A DNA stretch of 64,000 bases from Parundibacterium terreum (GCF_014636315.1 NZ_BMED01000004.1:62001-126000), one strand, 5' to 3'; shown: positions 17,504-26,995, counted from the stretch's first letter. Numbers and translations: made by a program. The notes: generated from the sequence alone by a model not told the origin.

Positions 17504-18889
17504 TTATTTTTTGCAGGCCGTCTTTTCAAAATCGGCCCTACTCATATAGCGCGACCTGGGAAAGTATTCCGCCAGCACGCTCTCTTCATCGCCCGGATTT
17601 TTTGTTGCAAACAGGCTATGCGCATAAAACTCCGGTGACGGCATCATATGGCGGTAAGCCAGGAAACCTCCTGCGGAATTGCCTATGCCGTCGCCCGCGC
17701 TGCCCCAGTCCAGCCACGCAACACCGCAAGCTTCGTTAGCATTCGACGGACGGTTGCCGGCGGTGGAAACGGCAATCGTGTAGTAGCCGTCTTTATCTAC
17801 AGGCACCTGTTCGTCATACAGGCAGGAGTCTACTGCTGTATCGGCCAGCGAGCGATATTTGCAGAGCGACCAGTAGCGCAATTGTGCTGCCTGCATCACA
17901 ACCGTGTTGTGATAGGTGTGCGGGGTGGCCGGTGCTTTGGCCTGTATCACCAGTACCTGGCCCAGGCGCTGGTCTATGTAGGCCGACATATAGGTATTGT
18001 CCAGGGTGCTGTAAAAACCTCCGCGCCGCGTTTCATCCTGTTTGCTGCGCAGGTTTTCATAAGGCGTCCCTATCAGCGCATTGGTGACTGACAAAGCCGG
18101 GTTGAAAAACGCATTCCAGTGCGGCGGATTTTGTGCCGGATGGGCAGGAGAGCTTGCGCCGGGTATTGCATAGATCTGCTTTACCGTTTCCGCAGGCAGG
18201 CGCAAGTCGCGTAACACACCTTCCGGAACCACCGTCTGCCTGCATAAATCCTGGCCAGATAGCTGTTGTCCGTCCGCCAGGGTCATTACCGGCACCGGCA
18301 AAGCCACGCCGCCCTTGTTGTCCTTGCCCTGATCTGCCACATAGACGCGATACCACAATTGATGTACGCCGCTGGCTGATTGCGAAAACAGCGTGTTGCC
18401 GGACCGTTCTGCATCGGCATTGCGCAATTGCTGGTCGGACGCTGCCATCACGTCCACCACGTAGTCTTGCCTGGGCCCTTGGCGCAATGCTCCTGCCTGG
18501 TAGGGATTCGCTACGTTTCCTTGCGCTTGTATCATGACGTCGTTGAGCCGGTCCACCGGCATGCCGTCGGCGTTGTAGCTGTTGAACGACATGTGGCGCG
18601 CAAATGGAAACTGCCCGTGCAGGCTCAGCTTGGCTCCGGCAGGAAGCTTGTACTGGGCCAGCCAATAGGTGACGGCGGAATCGGGAATCAGCATGTTAAA
18701 GGTTTTCGGCGACACGGTGGCCAGCCAGAAGCAGTCCGTAAGGCCGGATTGCTGTCCCACGCGGGTGATCTCGGCGCTGGCGACCGGCGTCATTTTCGGT
18801 TTCCAGGTGCTTATATCGGGTTGCGCCGAGGCGCTTGTGCTGGCGGCGCATAGTGCCGCCGCGCAGAACAGGGCAAGGTGGTATCGCAT
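17504..18889 (-). CDS. Uncharacterised secreted protein
   Basis: 461 residues from the ATG at 18889 (GGAGA upstream), with a Sec signal peptide ending at ASAQ. The mature protein contains WLAQYKLPAGAKLSLHG, FPFARHMSFNSYNADG, several DxxxxP turns, YMSAYIDQRLGQVLVIQAKAP and a Cys-rich tail. It resembles a family of uncharacterised bacterial secreted proteins with an ARxMSFNxY motif; I cannot name a function. A LysR gene lies just upstream on the same strand, so the two may be one unit. Confidence 0.7.
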   Translation of the reverse strand: MRYHLALFCAAALCAASTSASAQPDISTWKPKMTPVASAEITRVGQQSGLTDCFWLATVSPKTFNMLIPDSAVTYWLAQYKLPAGAKLSLHGQFPFARHMSFNSYNADGMPVDRLNDVMIQAQGNVANPYQAGALRQGPRQDYVVDVMAASDQQLRNADAERSGNTLFSQSASGVHQLWYRVYVADQGKDNKGGVALPVPVMTLADGQQLSGQDLCRQTVVPEGVLRDLRLPAETVKQIYAIPGASSPAHPAQNPPHWNAFFNPALSVTNALIGTPYENLRSKQDETRRGGFYSTLDNTYMSAYIDQRLGQVLVIQAKAPATPHTYHNTVVMQAAQLRYWSLCKYRSLADTAVDSCLYDEQVPVDKDGYYTIAVSTAGNRPSNANEACGVAWLDWGSAGDGIGNSAGGFLAYRHMMPSPEFYAHSLFATKNPGDEESVLAEYFPRSRYMSRADFEKTACKK

Positions 18890-19004
18890 TGTCAGTCTCC
18901 TTTTTTCTTTTCTAGGGAATAAAGCCATGGTCTCAGCTTTAATCGCATAACTCCAATGCAAAGAAAGTATAGGGAGATTGCAAAACGTGCATTCCTGTAT
19001 CGGC

Positions 19005-19910
19005 TTACTGCAATTGTTTGTCGTGCTCCAGCAAAATGGAAATGGCCTGCTGTGCGGTGGTGGAAAGGCTGCGATGGTCGAGATGGATCAGCATGAATTG
19101 CATGCTGAATCCTTTGCTGTCCTCGATATGGAGCTGGCGCAGGCTACCCTGTTGCAACTCCTGCTGCATGGTCAACTGCAAGCCGTAGATGAGCGTATCT
19201 GATTGTTCTGCCAACTGCTTCAGCACAAAAACGCTATTGCATTCCACATGAAATTTCAATAATTCCGATGGCTTGTATTTCAGCATCCTGCGCATGGCCT
19301 GATGCATATGCACCGGCAGGGGCACGGATGCCAGCCGCGACCGGCGCAGATCGCTCAGCGTGATATTTTCCTGGCGAAATAGCGGATGCTCGGGCCTGGC
19401 AAACCAGCCGCCCTGATGCGTGGCCATGAGCCGGGTAGCCAGCCCCGGCGAAGCCAGCACGGCCCTTCTGTCCACGATGAAAAAATCCAGATTCTCTGCA
19501 TGCAGGCCTTCCAGCAGGCTGGTCCAGTTATTCACTTCGGCATGCACTGTCAGGCCTGGATAGGCATTGGATAGAGTGCCCAGCACATCTGCCATAAGCA
19601 TTGCTGCAGGATGGGGACCGAAGCCGAAGCGGATTTCACCCAATTCATGGTTTTTCAGCAGATGGACATCGCGATCCAGCGCACGCGCCTCGGCCGTCAC
19701 TCGCCTGGCCCGCTCCAGCACCATTTTCCCGCCCGCAGTCAGCGTCACGCCGCGCGCCTGGCGCTCGCATAACTGCATGCCTAGCTCATCTTCCAGCGCC
19801 TGGATACTCCGGCTTAGTGCCGGCTGGCTTAAATGCATTTTTTCTGCTGCGCGTGCGAATGAACCTTCATCAGCAACGGCGATTAAATGATTGAGGCGAC
19901 GCAAATTCAT
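19005..19910 (-). CDS. LysR-family transcriptional regulator
   Basis: 301 residues from the ATG at 19910 (MNLRRLNHL). Winged helix-turn-helix at residues 1-60 with the pattern GSFARAAEKMHLSQPALSRSI, then a periplasmic-binding-like effector domain starting at GEIRFGFGPHP. It resembles regulators of aromatic acid or fatty acid genes, but the effector cannot be told. Probable target: the secreted-protein gene downstream, 115 bp away on the same strand. Confidence 0.88.
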   Translation of the reverse strand: MNLRRLNHLIAVADEGSFARAAEKMHLSQPALSRSIQALEDELGMQLCERQARGVTLTAGGKMVLERARRVTAEARALDRDVHLLKNHELGEIRFGFGPHPAAMLMADVLGTLSNAYPGLTVHAEVNNWTSLLEGLHAENLDFFIVDRRAVLASPGLATRLMATHQGGWFARPEHPLFRQENITLSDLRRSRLASVPLPVHMHQAMRRMLKYKPSELLKFHVECNSVFVLKQLAEQSDTLIYGLQLTMQQELQQGSLRQLHIEDSKGFSMQFMLIHLDHRSLSTTAQQAISILLEHDKQLQ

Positions 19911-19984
19911 GGCGGGAGACCGAGCAAGGGAGGTGGGCAGAACATCTATTTTGCCACTGCCGCGACTATTGCTACCGCCAGCCC

Positions 19985-20013
19985 GAAAATAAAACGGCCA
20001 CCCTGAGGCGGCC
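19985..20013 (-). terminator. Rho-independent terminator of the LIV/CoA-ligase operon
   Basis: Minus strand GGCCGCC-TCAG-GGTGGCC, a 7-bp stem with a tetraloop and one G-U pair, followed by GTTTTATTTT. It ends the long operon 27 nt after the last stop codon at 20040. Confidence 0.8.
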
Positions 20014-20039
20014 ATTGCTGTGCCGGGAAATACCTGCCC

Positions 20040-21293
20040 TCATTCGTATTTGCGGGTATCGTCAATGACCTTGCCGTCATTGGCCAGGCTGCCGGGTGCC
20101 ACAAAGATCACGTCGCCGCGCAGCTTGGTCACATCGCGCATCGTGTCGACCAGCGCTGCCTGCAGCGAGGGCTTGTCCCCGGGGGCTGCCAGTTCGCAAT
20201 GCAGCGTCATCGCATCGTTCGCCATCTCACCGGTAACTACCAGCCTGGCCTTTGTGATCTCCGGATGCCGCTTCAGCACCTCCGCTACCTGCGAGGGGTG
20301 GACAAACATGCCCTTGACCTTGGTCGTCTGGTCTGCGCGCCCCATCCAGCCCTTGATACGCGTATTGCTGCGGCCGCACGGCGATATACCGGGCATGACT
20401 GCCGACATGTCGCCGGTACCGAAACGTATCAGCGGGTAGTCCGGGTTGAAGGAGGTAATCACGACTTCGCCCACTTCACCGGGCGCAACCAGGTCGCCGG
20501 TACCTGGCCTGACGATTTCCAGCAGCAGGTCTTCATCCAGCACCATGCCGGGATTGAGTACTCCGTCTGTCTCGGTCTCATAGGCGATATTGCCTATATC
20601 TGCCGACGCATAGGTTTGCAGCACGTGCGCTATCCCATGCTCTTGCAGCCACTTGCGCAGCGACGGCGGCAAGGCTTCCGCGCCGACCACGGCTTTTTGC
20701 ACGCTGCTGATGTCGGCGCCCATCTCCTGCGCCTTTTCCACGATGATCTTCAGGAAGCTTGGTGTGCCCACATAGGCAGCCGGGCGCAGTTCGGCCATGG
20801 CCTGTACCTGCATCTCCGTCTGGCCTATGCCGGCCGGTATGACAGGACAACCCAGGCGTGCCGCCGCGCCATCCACCATGAAGGCTGCAGGCGTAAAGTG
20901 GTAAGAGAAGCAGTTCTGTATCAGGTCGCCCGCACGCAAGCCGACGGCGTGGAAGGGCCGCGCAAAGCGCCACCAGTCTTGCCCATGCCCTTCCGGATCA
21001 AAGATGGGACCGGGTGACATGAACACGCGGCGCAATTGTGCCGGCGGCGTGCTGGTCATACCGCCGAAGGGCAGGCTTTTCTTTTGCAGGTCTTTCAGGT
21101 CCGACTTGCGGGTCACCGGCAACTGCGCCAGCGCTTGCCTCGTCCCAATATCGCCAGCATGTACGCCGTTCAGTATGCTTGCCCAACCGGGTGCCGTTTG
21201 TGCATGGCTGACAAGGTTCGGTAACTGCGACAGCAAGGCCAGTTCACGGCTGGCAGGGGGGCGAGTTTCCAGCTCATCCAGATAATCACTCAT
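20040..21293 (-). CDS. Phenylacetate-CoA ligase-like adenylate-forming enzyme
   Basis: 417 residues. PaaK-like ANL-superfamily architecture: FMSPGPIFDPEG, FSYHFTPAAFMVDGAAARLG, AYVGTPSFLK, then YASADIGNIAYE (the adenine and metal motif), RFGTGDMS, and a small C-terminal domain with MFVHPSQVAEVLKRHPE. The usual P-loop-like SSGTTG motif is replaced by SPGPIFDPEG, an unusual sequence for a catalytically normal ligase. It would join CoA to an aryl or branched acid. Last gene of the operon, overlapping the YjbR gene by 8 nt and closed by a terminator. Confidence 0.8.
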   Translation of the reverse strand: MSDYLDELETRPPASRELALLSQLPNLVSHAQTAPGWASILNGVHAGDIGTRQALAQLPVTRKSDLKDLQKKSLPFGGMTSTPPAQLRRVFMSPGPIFDPEGHGQDWWRFARPFHAVGLRAGDLIQNCFSYHFTPAAFMVDGAAARLGCPVIPAGIGQTEMQVQAMAELRPAAYVGTPSFLKIIVEKAQEMGADISSVQKAVVGAEALPPSLRKWLQEHGIAHVLQTYASADIGNIAYETETDGVLNPGMVLDEDLLLEIVRPGTGDLVAPGEVGEVVITSFNPDYPLIRFGTGDMSAVMPGISPCGRSNTRIKGWMGRADQTTKVKGMFVHPSQVAEVLKRHPEITKARLVVTGEMANDAMTLHCELAAPGDKPSLQAALVDTMRDVTKLRGDVIFVAPGSLANDGKVIDDTRKYE

Positions 21294-21639
21294 GGCCTAT
21301 CTCTTTTTGCTTGGTTTTGGTCAGCTTGGCAAATACCAGCTCATAGGAGCGCTGCAGCAGTGCGCGTGCTTCCGCATCTTCCAATGTGCTGATGTCTTCT
21401 ACCTTGATCCATTTGGCACGCGCCAGGTAGGGTGCCGGTATGATGCCCGGCCGGTCCGTCAATTCCAGGAAACGCTCGTCATCGACCTTGAAGCTGAAGC
21501 CGCGTTCATATCCTGCTTCCTGGCCGGTCACCGCAAACATTTTTTCTCCGACTGAATACACCAGGTCGCTACCCCACTTGGTGTCCAGGCTTGCGCCCCG
21601 CCTTTTTGAGCAAAATTCACGGGCTTGCTTGAAATTCAT
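21286..21639 (-). CDS. MmcQ/YjbR-family DNA-binding-like protein
   Basis: 117 residues with the YjbR pattern: SKRRGASLDTKWGSDLVYSVGEKMFAV, then FSFKVDDERFLELTDRPGI, PYLARAKWIKVED. Such proteins have the CyaY-like fold and are called DNA-binding only by structural analogy. It overlaps the ligase gene downstream and follows livF by 15 bp, so it belongs to the operon. Confidence 0.85.
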   Translation of the reverse strand: MNFKQAREFCSKRRGASLDTKWGSDLVYSVGEKMFAVTGQEAGYERGFSFKVDDERFLELTDRPGIIPAPYLARAKWIKVEDISTLEDAEARALLQRSYELVFAKLTKTKQKEIGHE

Positions 21640-21654
21640 GGTTCTGCTTTTTCT

Positions 21655-22500
21655 TTACGCCAGCCAGCGCTTGCGGCGGCGATAAAATTTCATGTCCCGG
21701 AAGCTCTTGCGGCCTGCGCCGGAAACACCGAGGTAAAATTCTTTCACATCTTCGTTGGTGGCGAGGTCGCTGGCATCACCTTCCATCACCACGCGGCCGT
21801 TTTCCAGGATGTAGCCGAAGTCGGCATAGCGCAGCGCGACCATGGTATTTTGCTCTGCCAGCAGGAAGGACACGTTTTCCTTGCTGTTCAGGTCTTTGAC
21901 GATTTCAAAAATTTCTTCGACGATTTGCGGCGCCAGCCCCATGGATGGTTCGTCCAGCAAGATCATCGACGGCTTGGCCATCAGCGCACGTCCTATGGCC
22001 GTCATCTGCTGTTCGCCGCCGGAGGTATAGCCGGCTTGCGAAGCGCGCCTTTCCTTCAGCCTGGGGAAGTAGGTGTACACCATGTCCAGATTGCTTTTCA
22101 GCTCGGACCGGCTCAGGTGCCTGGTATAGGCGCCGGTCAGCAAGTTCTCTTCTATGCTCAGGTGGGCGAAGCAATGGCGGCCCTCCATCACCTGGATTAC
22201 GCCTTTCTTCACCAGGTCATTCGGCGTCAGCCGGTCTACCCGTTCGCCGCGGAATTCGATTGCGCCCTTGGTGACGTCGCCACGTTCCGCACGCAGCAGA
22301 TTGGAGATCGCCTTCAGCGTGGTGCTCTTGCCTGCGCCATTGGCGCCCAGCAGCGCGACGATCTTGCCCTGCGGTACTTGCAGCGACACCCCTTTCAGTA
22401 CCAGGATCACGTGGTCGTAGATGACCTCGATATTATTGATGCTGAGCAGCGGCGCTGTTGCTGTCGTTGTTGCAGAAGGTATTGCTGAAAGTACAGTCAT
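21655..22500 (-). CDS. livF: LIV-type ABC importer ATPase (LivF-like)
   Basis: 281 residues. Walker A GANGAGKST (about 53-61), signature SGGEQQ, Walker B MILLDEPSMGL. Compared with E. coli LivF (237 residues) it has an added N-terminus and a basic C-terminal tail (KSFRDMKFYRRRKRWLA). It would pair with LivG to drive the importer. The substrate is not assumed to be leucine; see the operon entry under findings. A long hairpin lies between this gene and the binding-protein gene upstream. Confidence 0.9.
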   Translation of the reverse strand: MTVLSAIPSATTTATAPLLSINNIEVIYDHVILVLKGVSLQVPQGKIVALLGANGAGKSTTLKAISNLLRAERGDVTKGAIEFRGERVDRLTPNDLVKKGVIQVMEGRHCFAHLSIEENLLTGAYTRHLSRSELKSNLDMVYTYFPRLKERRASQAGYTSGGEQQMTAIGRALMAKPSMILLDEPSMGLAPQIVEEIFEIVKDLNSKENVSFLLAEQNTMVALRYADFGYILENGRVVMEGDASDLATNEDVKEFYLGVSGAGRKSFRDMKFYRRRKRWLA

Positions 22501-22538
22501 GATCTGTGCCGGGTCTTTAGTCGGGAACGATGAATCCG

Positions 22539-22586
22539 GGTTTGCCTGCCAGCGTATTTGGGTATCTGGTAAATGGCAGGCAAACC
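22539..22586 (-). promoter_or_regulatory. 13-bp perfect stem-loop between the binding-protein and livF genes
   Basis: GGTTTGCCTGCCA (22539-22551) pairs exactly with TGGCAGGCAAACC (22574-22586) around a 22-nt loop. On the minus strand no T-run follows, so it is not an ordinary terminator. It fits an mRNA-stabilising element that leaves the binding-protein message more abundant than the downstream genes, as in other binding-protein operons. Confidence 0.65.
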
Positions 22587-22612
22587 TGTTGCTACTTGCT
22601 TTACAGAGTTAC

Positions 22613-23941
22613 TTAGGACTCTTTCGAGCAGTCACGCGGAGTGATGTTTTTCTCCTTGCCGAACTGCTTGGCCGACTCTTCCAGCAGAGGGCGCACCAGT
22701 TGGCGGTTGCCGTCTATCCAGTCGGATACGACATTCCACTTCGTGCCGTCCCATTGCTGGATCTTGATCTTGCCTGAGCCTTCATGATCCATGCAGCTGG
22801 TTTTTACTGCGGGCATCAAGCCGGTCGCGCCCAGTTCTTTCAAACGTGCATCGGACAGGTTCAGGTGCTCCAGCGCCCAGCGCAATTCTTCGCCGGACAA
22901 GACTTTCTTGCCGTATTTCTGCTGGCCGACGCGCACCGCTTCGGCCGTCAGGATGCCGATCACGATGCCGCGGTTGTGGTTGATGGAGCCGATCTTTGAT
23001 TTATCCTGCAGATTGCCCTTGCCGGCGCCATACACGACTTTTTCTATGTCAGCCACCAGCGGAACATTCTTGCCGGAGACATTCATCGCTGCGGACAGAT
23101 AACCCTTGGCCGCATCGCCTGCCGGTACCGTGTCTTCTTCCGAGCCGGCCCACCAACTGCCTATCATCTTGTCGCGCGGGTAGCCGACTTTTTGCGCCGC
23201 TTTCAGGGCGGTCTGGTTCATCACGCCGAAGCCCCAGAAGATCACCCAGTCTGCCTTGTTCTGGCGTACTTGCTGCCATTGCGCACCTTGTTCGTTGCCT
23301 GGCGGTGCGATAGGCACGGTATTCAATTCAAAACCGTTCACCTTGGCTTCTGCCTGCAGGTAGGTGATCGGCTCCTTGCCGTAAGCAGAATCCAGGTACA
23401 GGTAGGTGATCTTCTTGCCGCGCAGATCGCCTTTTTCTTTTTGTGCGATGTATTTGATGATCGCGGTTGCCTGCATAGGGTAAGTGGTGATCAGCGGGAA
23501 GGCCCACGGGAAGTAACGGCCGTCCACGGTATCGGTGCGGCCATAGCCCGTCATCACCAGCGGCACCTTATCTGCCAGGGTTTTTTCCAGCAGGGCGTAG
23601 GAAATAGGCGTGGATACCGGATGGATGATGGAGCCCTTGGTGGGGCTCTTGGTTTTCAGGCGTTCATAACATTCCACGCCCTTTGCCGCCTGGTATTCAG
23701 TTTCGCATTCTTCCCAGCTGAACTTGATGCCGCCTATGCCGCCTTCCTTCATATTGACGTACTGCATGTAGTCGATAAAGCCGCCATAGATGCCTACCCC
23801 ACTGGGGCCGTAAGGACCTACGCGGAAACTCAATATTGAAACGAACTGGTCATTGGCCTGTGCCGCAGCAGGCGAAGCAATCGATGCCGACAGGGCCAGG
23901 CCTGCTGCCATGGTTGCCAGGGTTTTCATGAATCTGGACAT
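22613..23941 (-). CDS. ABC importer substrate-binding protein (LivK-like family)
   Basis: 442 residues with a Sec signal peptide (cleavage near SPAAAQA) and AGGAG before the start. A periplasmic-binding type I fold is visible: FVSILSFRVGPYGPSG, DYMQYVNMKEGGIGG, GYGRTDTVDGRYFPW, MIGSWWAGSEED. It is longer than E. coli LivK (369 residues), with an extended C-terminal part (SDWIDGNRQLVRPLLEES). The linked CoA ligases suggest an organic acid ligand such as an aromatic acid or fatty acid rather than leucine; this is inference. Confidence 0.85.
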   Translation of the reverse strand: MSRFMKTLATMAAGLALSASIASPAAAQANDQFVSILSFRVGPYGPSGVGIYGGFIDYMQYVNMKEGGIGGIKFSWEECETEYQAAKGVECYERLKTKSPTKGSIIHPVSTPISYALLEKTLADKVPLVMTGYGRTDTVDGRYFPWAFPLITTYPMQATAIIKYIAQKEKGDLRGKKITYLYLDSAYGKEPITYLQAEAKVNGFELNTVPIAPPGNEQGAQWQQVRQNKADWVIFWGFGVMNQTALKAAQKVGYPRDKMIGSWWAGSEEDTVPAGDAAKGYLSAAMNVSGKNVPLVADIEKVVYGAGKGNLQDKSKIGSINHNRGIVIGILTAEAVRVGQQKYGKKVLSGEELRWALEHLNLSDARLKELGATGLMPAVKTSCMDHEGSGKIKIQQWDGTKWNVVSDWIDGNRQLVRPLLEESAKQFGKEKNITPRDCSKES

Positions 23942-24089
23942 GCGTATCTCCTAAGGAAAAAGCAAAACGGTTTGTCTCTGTGTTGTGATAAAGCTTTATT
24001 TTTTACTGCCACCATTTTTACCGCCAAAACCTACTACTTGAGCTACTGTTTTCTATGAGTTCTGAACGCAGCTTGCCAATTGCATCCGT

Positions 24090-25166
24090 CTAGTGCGGGA
24101 ACGGCCATATCCGCAATTTTTCCTTGGCTATCTGCCACAGCCTGGCCAGGCCGTGCGGTTCCACGATCAGGAAGAAAATGATCAGGGCGCCGAAGATCAT
24201 GAATTCAATATAGGTCAGCGATGCCTTGTTGAAGGACATGTGGAACAGCTCAGCCAGCGGCGGTATCACGAAAGACAGCAGCGTAGGCAGCAGCACGATA
24301 AAGGCTGCGCCTATGAAGGAGCCGAGTATGCTGCCGACGCCGCCAATGATGATCATGAACAGCACGCGGAAAGACATGTCTAGGTTGAAGGCTTCCGGCT
24401 CCACTGTGCCTATATAGCAGAACGCATACAGCGCACCGGCTACACCGCAATAGAAGGAACTGACGGCAAAGGCCAGCAGCTTGGTCTTCATCAACGGGAT
24501 GCCAATCACCTCCGCCGCTACATCCATATCGCGCACTGCCATCCATTTGCGGCCGGTATTGGAGCGCACCATGTTTTTTGCCAGCAGCGCCAGCACGCTG
24601 ACCACGCACAATACGAACAGGTAATTGCGCATGGGCGTGTTGATGCTGATGCCGAAGAAATTGACTTCCTGCGCGCTGATCACGCCGGACGAGCTGTTAT
24701 TGGTAAACCACGGAAATTTCTGCAGCGCCCAGACGACAAAGAATTGCGCCGCCAGGGTAGCCACCGCTAGGTAAAAGCCCTTGATACGCAGGCTGGGCAA
24801 GCCGAAGGCGATACCTACCGCGGCAGCGGCAACGCCCGCCAGCAGGAAGCTGACGATTTGCGGTATCCAGGGCAGGCGCAGCACCAGGTTGTAGGCCGAG
24901 AATGCACCCACAGCCATGAAGGCCGCTGTACCCAATGATAGCTGGCCTGCATAGCCGGTCAGGATGTTCAGGCCCAGCGCCGCCAGCGCAAACACCAGGA
25001 AGGGGATCAGGATGGCGGTAAACCAGTAGGGGCTGGCCAATAAAGGCACGGCAACAAAGGCCACCAGCAGGAACACCGCCATCGCAACTCTGTCCTGCCT
25101 GATGGGGAAGATTTGCTGATCGGCTTGATAACTGATCTTGAATTGGCCCGCTTCACGATAAAACAT
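24090..25166 (-). CDS. livM: LIV-type ABC importer permease (LivM-like)
   Basis: 358 residues, about ten membrane helices. Typical segments: PFLVFALAALGLNILTGYAG, GYAGQLSLGTAAFMAVGAF, and the coupling helix VRSNTGRKWMAVRDMDVAAEVIG followed by FAVSSFYCGVAGAL. RBS AAGGA upstream. It forms the channel with LivH and lies 8 bp after it. Confidence 0.9.
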   Translation of the reverse strand: MFYREAGQFKISYQADQQIFPIRQDRVAMAVFLLVAFVAVPLLASPYWFTAILIPFLVFALAALGLNILTGYAGQLSLGTAAFMAVGAFSAYNLVLRLPWIPQIVSFLLAGVAAAAVGIAFGLPSLRIKGFYLAVATLAAQFFVVWALQKFPWFTNNSSSGVISAQEVNFFGISINTPMRNYLFVLCVVSVLALLAKNMVRSNTGRKWMAVRDMDVAAEVIGIPLMKTKLLAFAVSSFYCGVAGALYAFCYIGTVEPEAFNLDMSFRVLFMIIIGGVGSILGSFIGAAFIVLLPTLLSFVIPPLAELFHMSFNKASLTYIEFMIFGALIIFFLIVEPHGLARLWQIAKEKLRIWPFPH

Positions 25167-25174
25167 AGATGTCC

Positions 25175-26068
25175 TTAAACCCTGTCAATGTGTTTTTCAC
25201 CGAACAAACCTTCGGGCCTTACCAGCAGGAACAGCAGGGCCAGTACGTACGGGAACCAGCCCTCTATGCCGCCGCCGACCATGGGGCCGATATACACCTC
25301 GGCCAGTTTTTCAGACGCGCCTATGATCAGGCCGCCGACGATGGCGCCCGGTACCGATGTGAAGCCGCCCAGTATCAATACTGGCAAGGCTTTCAGCACG
25401 ACCGATACCAGCGCGAATTGCACGCCATTGCGTGCGCCCCATAGCAGGCCTGCCACCAGCGCGACAAAGCCGGCCACTGCCCAGACGATGACCCAGATGT
25501 GCTGTAGCGGTATGCCGATGGACAAGGCCGCCTGATGGTCATCGGCGACTGCGCGCAAGGCCCGGCCTATCTTGGTCTTCTGGAAAAACAATGCCAGCAC
25601 GGCGACCAGCACGCCGCAGATCAGCGCCGCCGCCAGATCGAACTTGCTGATTGCCAGCCCGTAGTTGTCGATCAGGTAGGGGATGGGTTCATCCTGTATG
25701 CCAAGTTTCAGTTCGCGGATGTCATTACCCCACAGGAAAGGCGCCAGGCCTTCGATGAAGAAGGACAAGCCTATTGTTGCCATGAATAGCGTAATGGGAG
25801 GCTGGTTGACCAGCTTGCGCAATACTATGCGTTCAGTCAGCACGCCAAACAGCACCATCAGGGCCAGGGTCAGGATGATCGCCAGCCAGAACGGCGCGCC
25901 TTTTTCCATGATGCCGACGAAGCTCAGCGCGGCGAAATACACCATCGCACCCTGCGCGAAATTGAATACGCCGGACGCCTTGTAGATCAGCACAAAACCC
26001 AGCGCCACCAGCGAATACATCATGCCGGATAACAAGCCGCCGATTAACACTTCAAAGAAAAATTGCAT
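25175..26068 (-). CDS. livH: LIV-type ABC importer permease (LivH-like)
   Basis: 297 residues, about eight membrane helices. LivH pattern GGLLSGMMYSLVALGFVLIY at the start, FNFAQGAMVY, and the coupling segment TKIGRALRAVADDHQAALSIG. GAGG precedes the start. Immediately followed by livM, so the pair is translationally linked. Confidence 0.9.
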   Translation of the reverse strand: MQFFFEVLIGGLLSGMMYSLVALGFVLIYKASGVFNFAQGAMVYFAALSFVGIMEKGAPFWLAIILTLALMVLFGVLTERIVLRKLVNQPPITLFMATIGLSFFIEGLAPFLWGNDIRELKLGIQDEPIPYLIDNYGLAISKFDLAAALICGVLVAVLALFFQKTKIGRALRAVADDHQAALSIGIPLQHIWVIVWAVAGFVALVAGLLWGARNGVQFALVSVVLKALPVLILGGFTSVPGAIVGGLIIGASEKLAEVYIGPMVGGGIEGWFPYVLALLFLLVRPEGLFGEKHIDRV

Positions 26069-26131
26069 GTCTGCCTCAGTTCACTATCGATTTTCTGTCA
26101 GCCGCTTCCTTACTTTCTTATTTCCCTGTAT

Positions 26132-26929
26132 TCAGTGCTGCGTGCCCAGGTAAGCCTTGATCACTTCCGGGTTGCTGCGCACCTCTTGCGGGTCGCCATC
26201 GCCTATTTTTTTGCCGTAATCCAGCACGACCACTCGGTCCGAGATATCCATCACCACGCCCATATCGTGCTCGATCAGCACGATCGTGGTGCCGAACTGG
26301 TCGTTCACATCCAGGATGAAGCGGCACATGTCCTGCTTTTCTTCCACATTCATGCCGGCCATAGGTTCATCCAGCAAGAGCAGCTTGGGTTCCGCTGCCA
26401 GTGCGCGGCCCAGTTCCACCCGCTTTTGCAGGCCATAGGGCAGGCGACCTACCTGCTTCTTGCGGATATGCTGTATCTCCAGGAAGTCGATCACTTCTTC
26501 CACTTTGCGCCGGTGTTCCAGCTCTTCCTTTTGTGCCGGGCCCCAGTAAAAGGCATGCGACAGGAAGTTACTCTTCATCATGGTGTTACGGCCAGTCATG
26601 ATGTTATCCAGTGCCGACATACCCTTGAACAAGGCAATATTCTGGAAGGTGCGCGCAATGCCGTGGCTGGCCGCATCATGCGGATTCATGCTGCGCCTTT
26701 CCTTGCCGCGGAAGCTGATCTTGCCTTTTTGCGGATGGTAGACGCCGTTGATCACATTCAGCATCGAGCTCTTGCCCGCGCCATTGGGGCCGATGATGGC
26801 GCGTATCTCGTGCTCGCGCACATTAAAGGAAATATCGGTCAGCGCCTTCACGCCGCCGAAGGACAGCGAGATATTCTGCAAGTCCAGAATCACATCGCCG
26901 ATTTTTCTTTCATTTGCCGTAGTGCTCAT
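26132..26929 (-). CDS. livG: LIV-type ABC importer ATPase (LivG-like)
   Basis: 265 residues from the ATG at 26929 (MSTTANERK); an in-frame GTG nine codons upstream is possible, and neither has a strong ribosome-binding site. Walker A GPNGAGKSS is present. The usual LSGGQ-type signature appears as LPYGLQKRVELG (YGLQ in place of SGGQ), a substitution seen in some LivG-like proteins. Walker B LLLLDEPMAGM. It follows the acyl-CoA ligase gene by 66 bp. Confidence 0.87.
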   Translation of the reverse strand: MSTTANERKIGDVILDLQNISLSFGGVKALTDISFNVREHEIRAIIGPNGAGKSSMLNVINGVYHPQKGKISFRGKERRSMNPHDAASHGIARTFQNIALFKGMSALDNIMTGRNTMMKSNFLSHAFYWGPAQKEELEHRRKVEEVIDFLEIQHIRKKQVGRLPYGLQKRVELGRALAAEPKLLLLDEPMAGMNVEEKQDMCRFILDVNDQFGTTIVLIEHDMGVVMDISDRVVVLDYGKKIGDGDPQEVRSNPEVIKAYLGTQH

Positions 26930-26995
26930 ACGTTCATTTATCCGCCAGGTATTCACTATTGGTGCTTGCCATATGCTTCCGGTTTGTCCGGGCCT

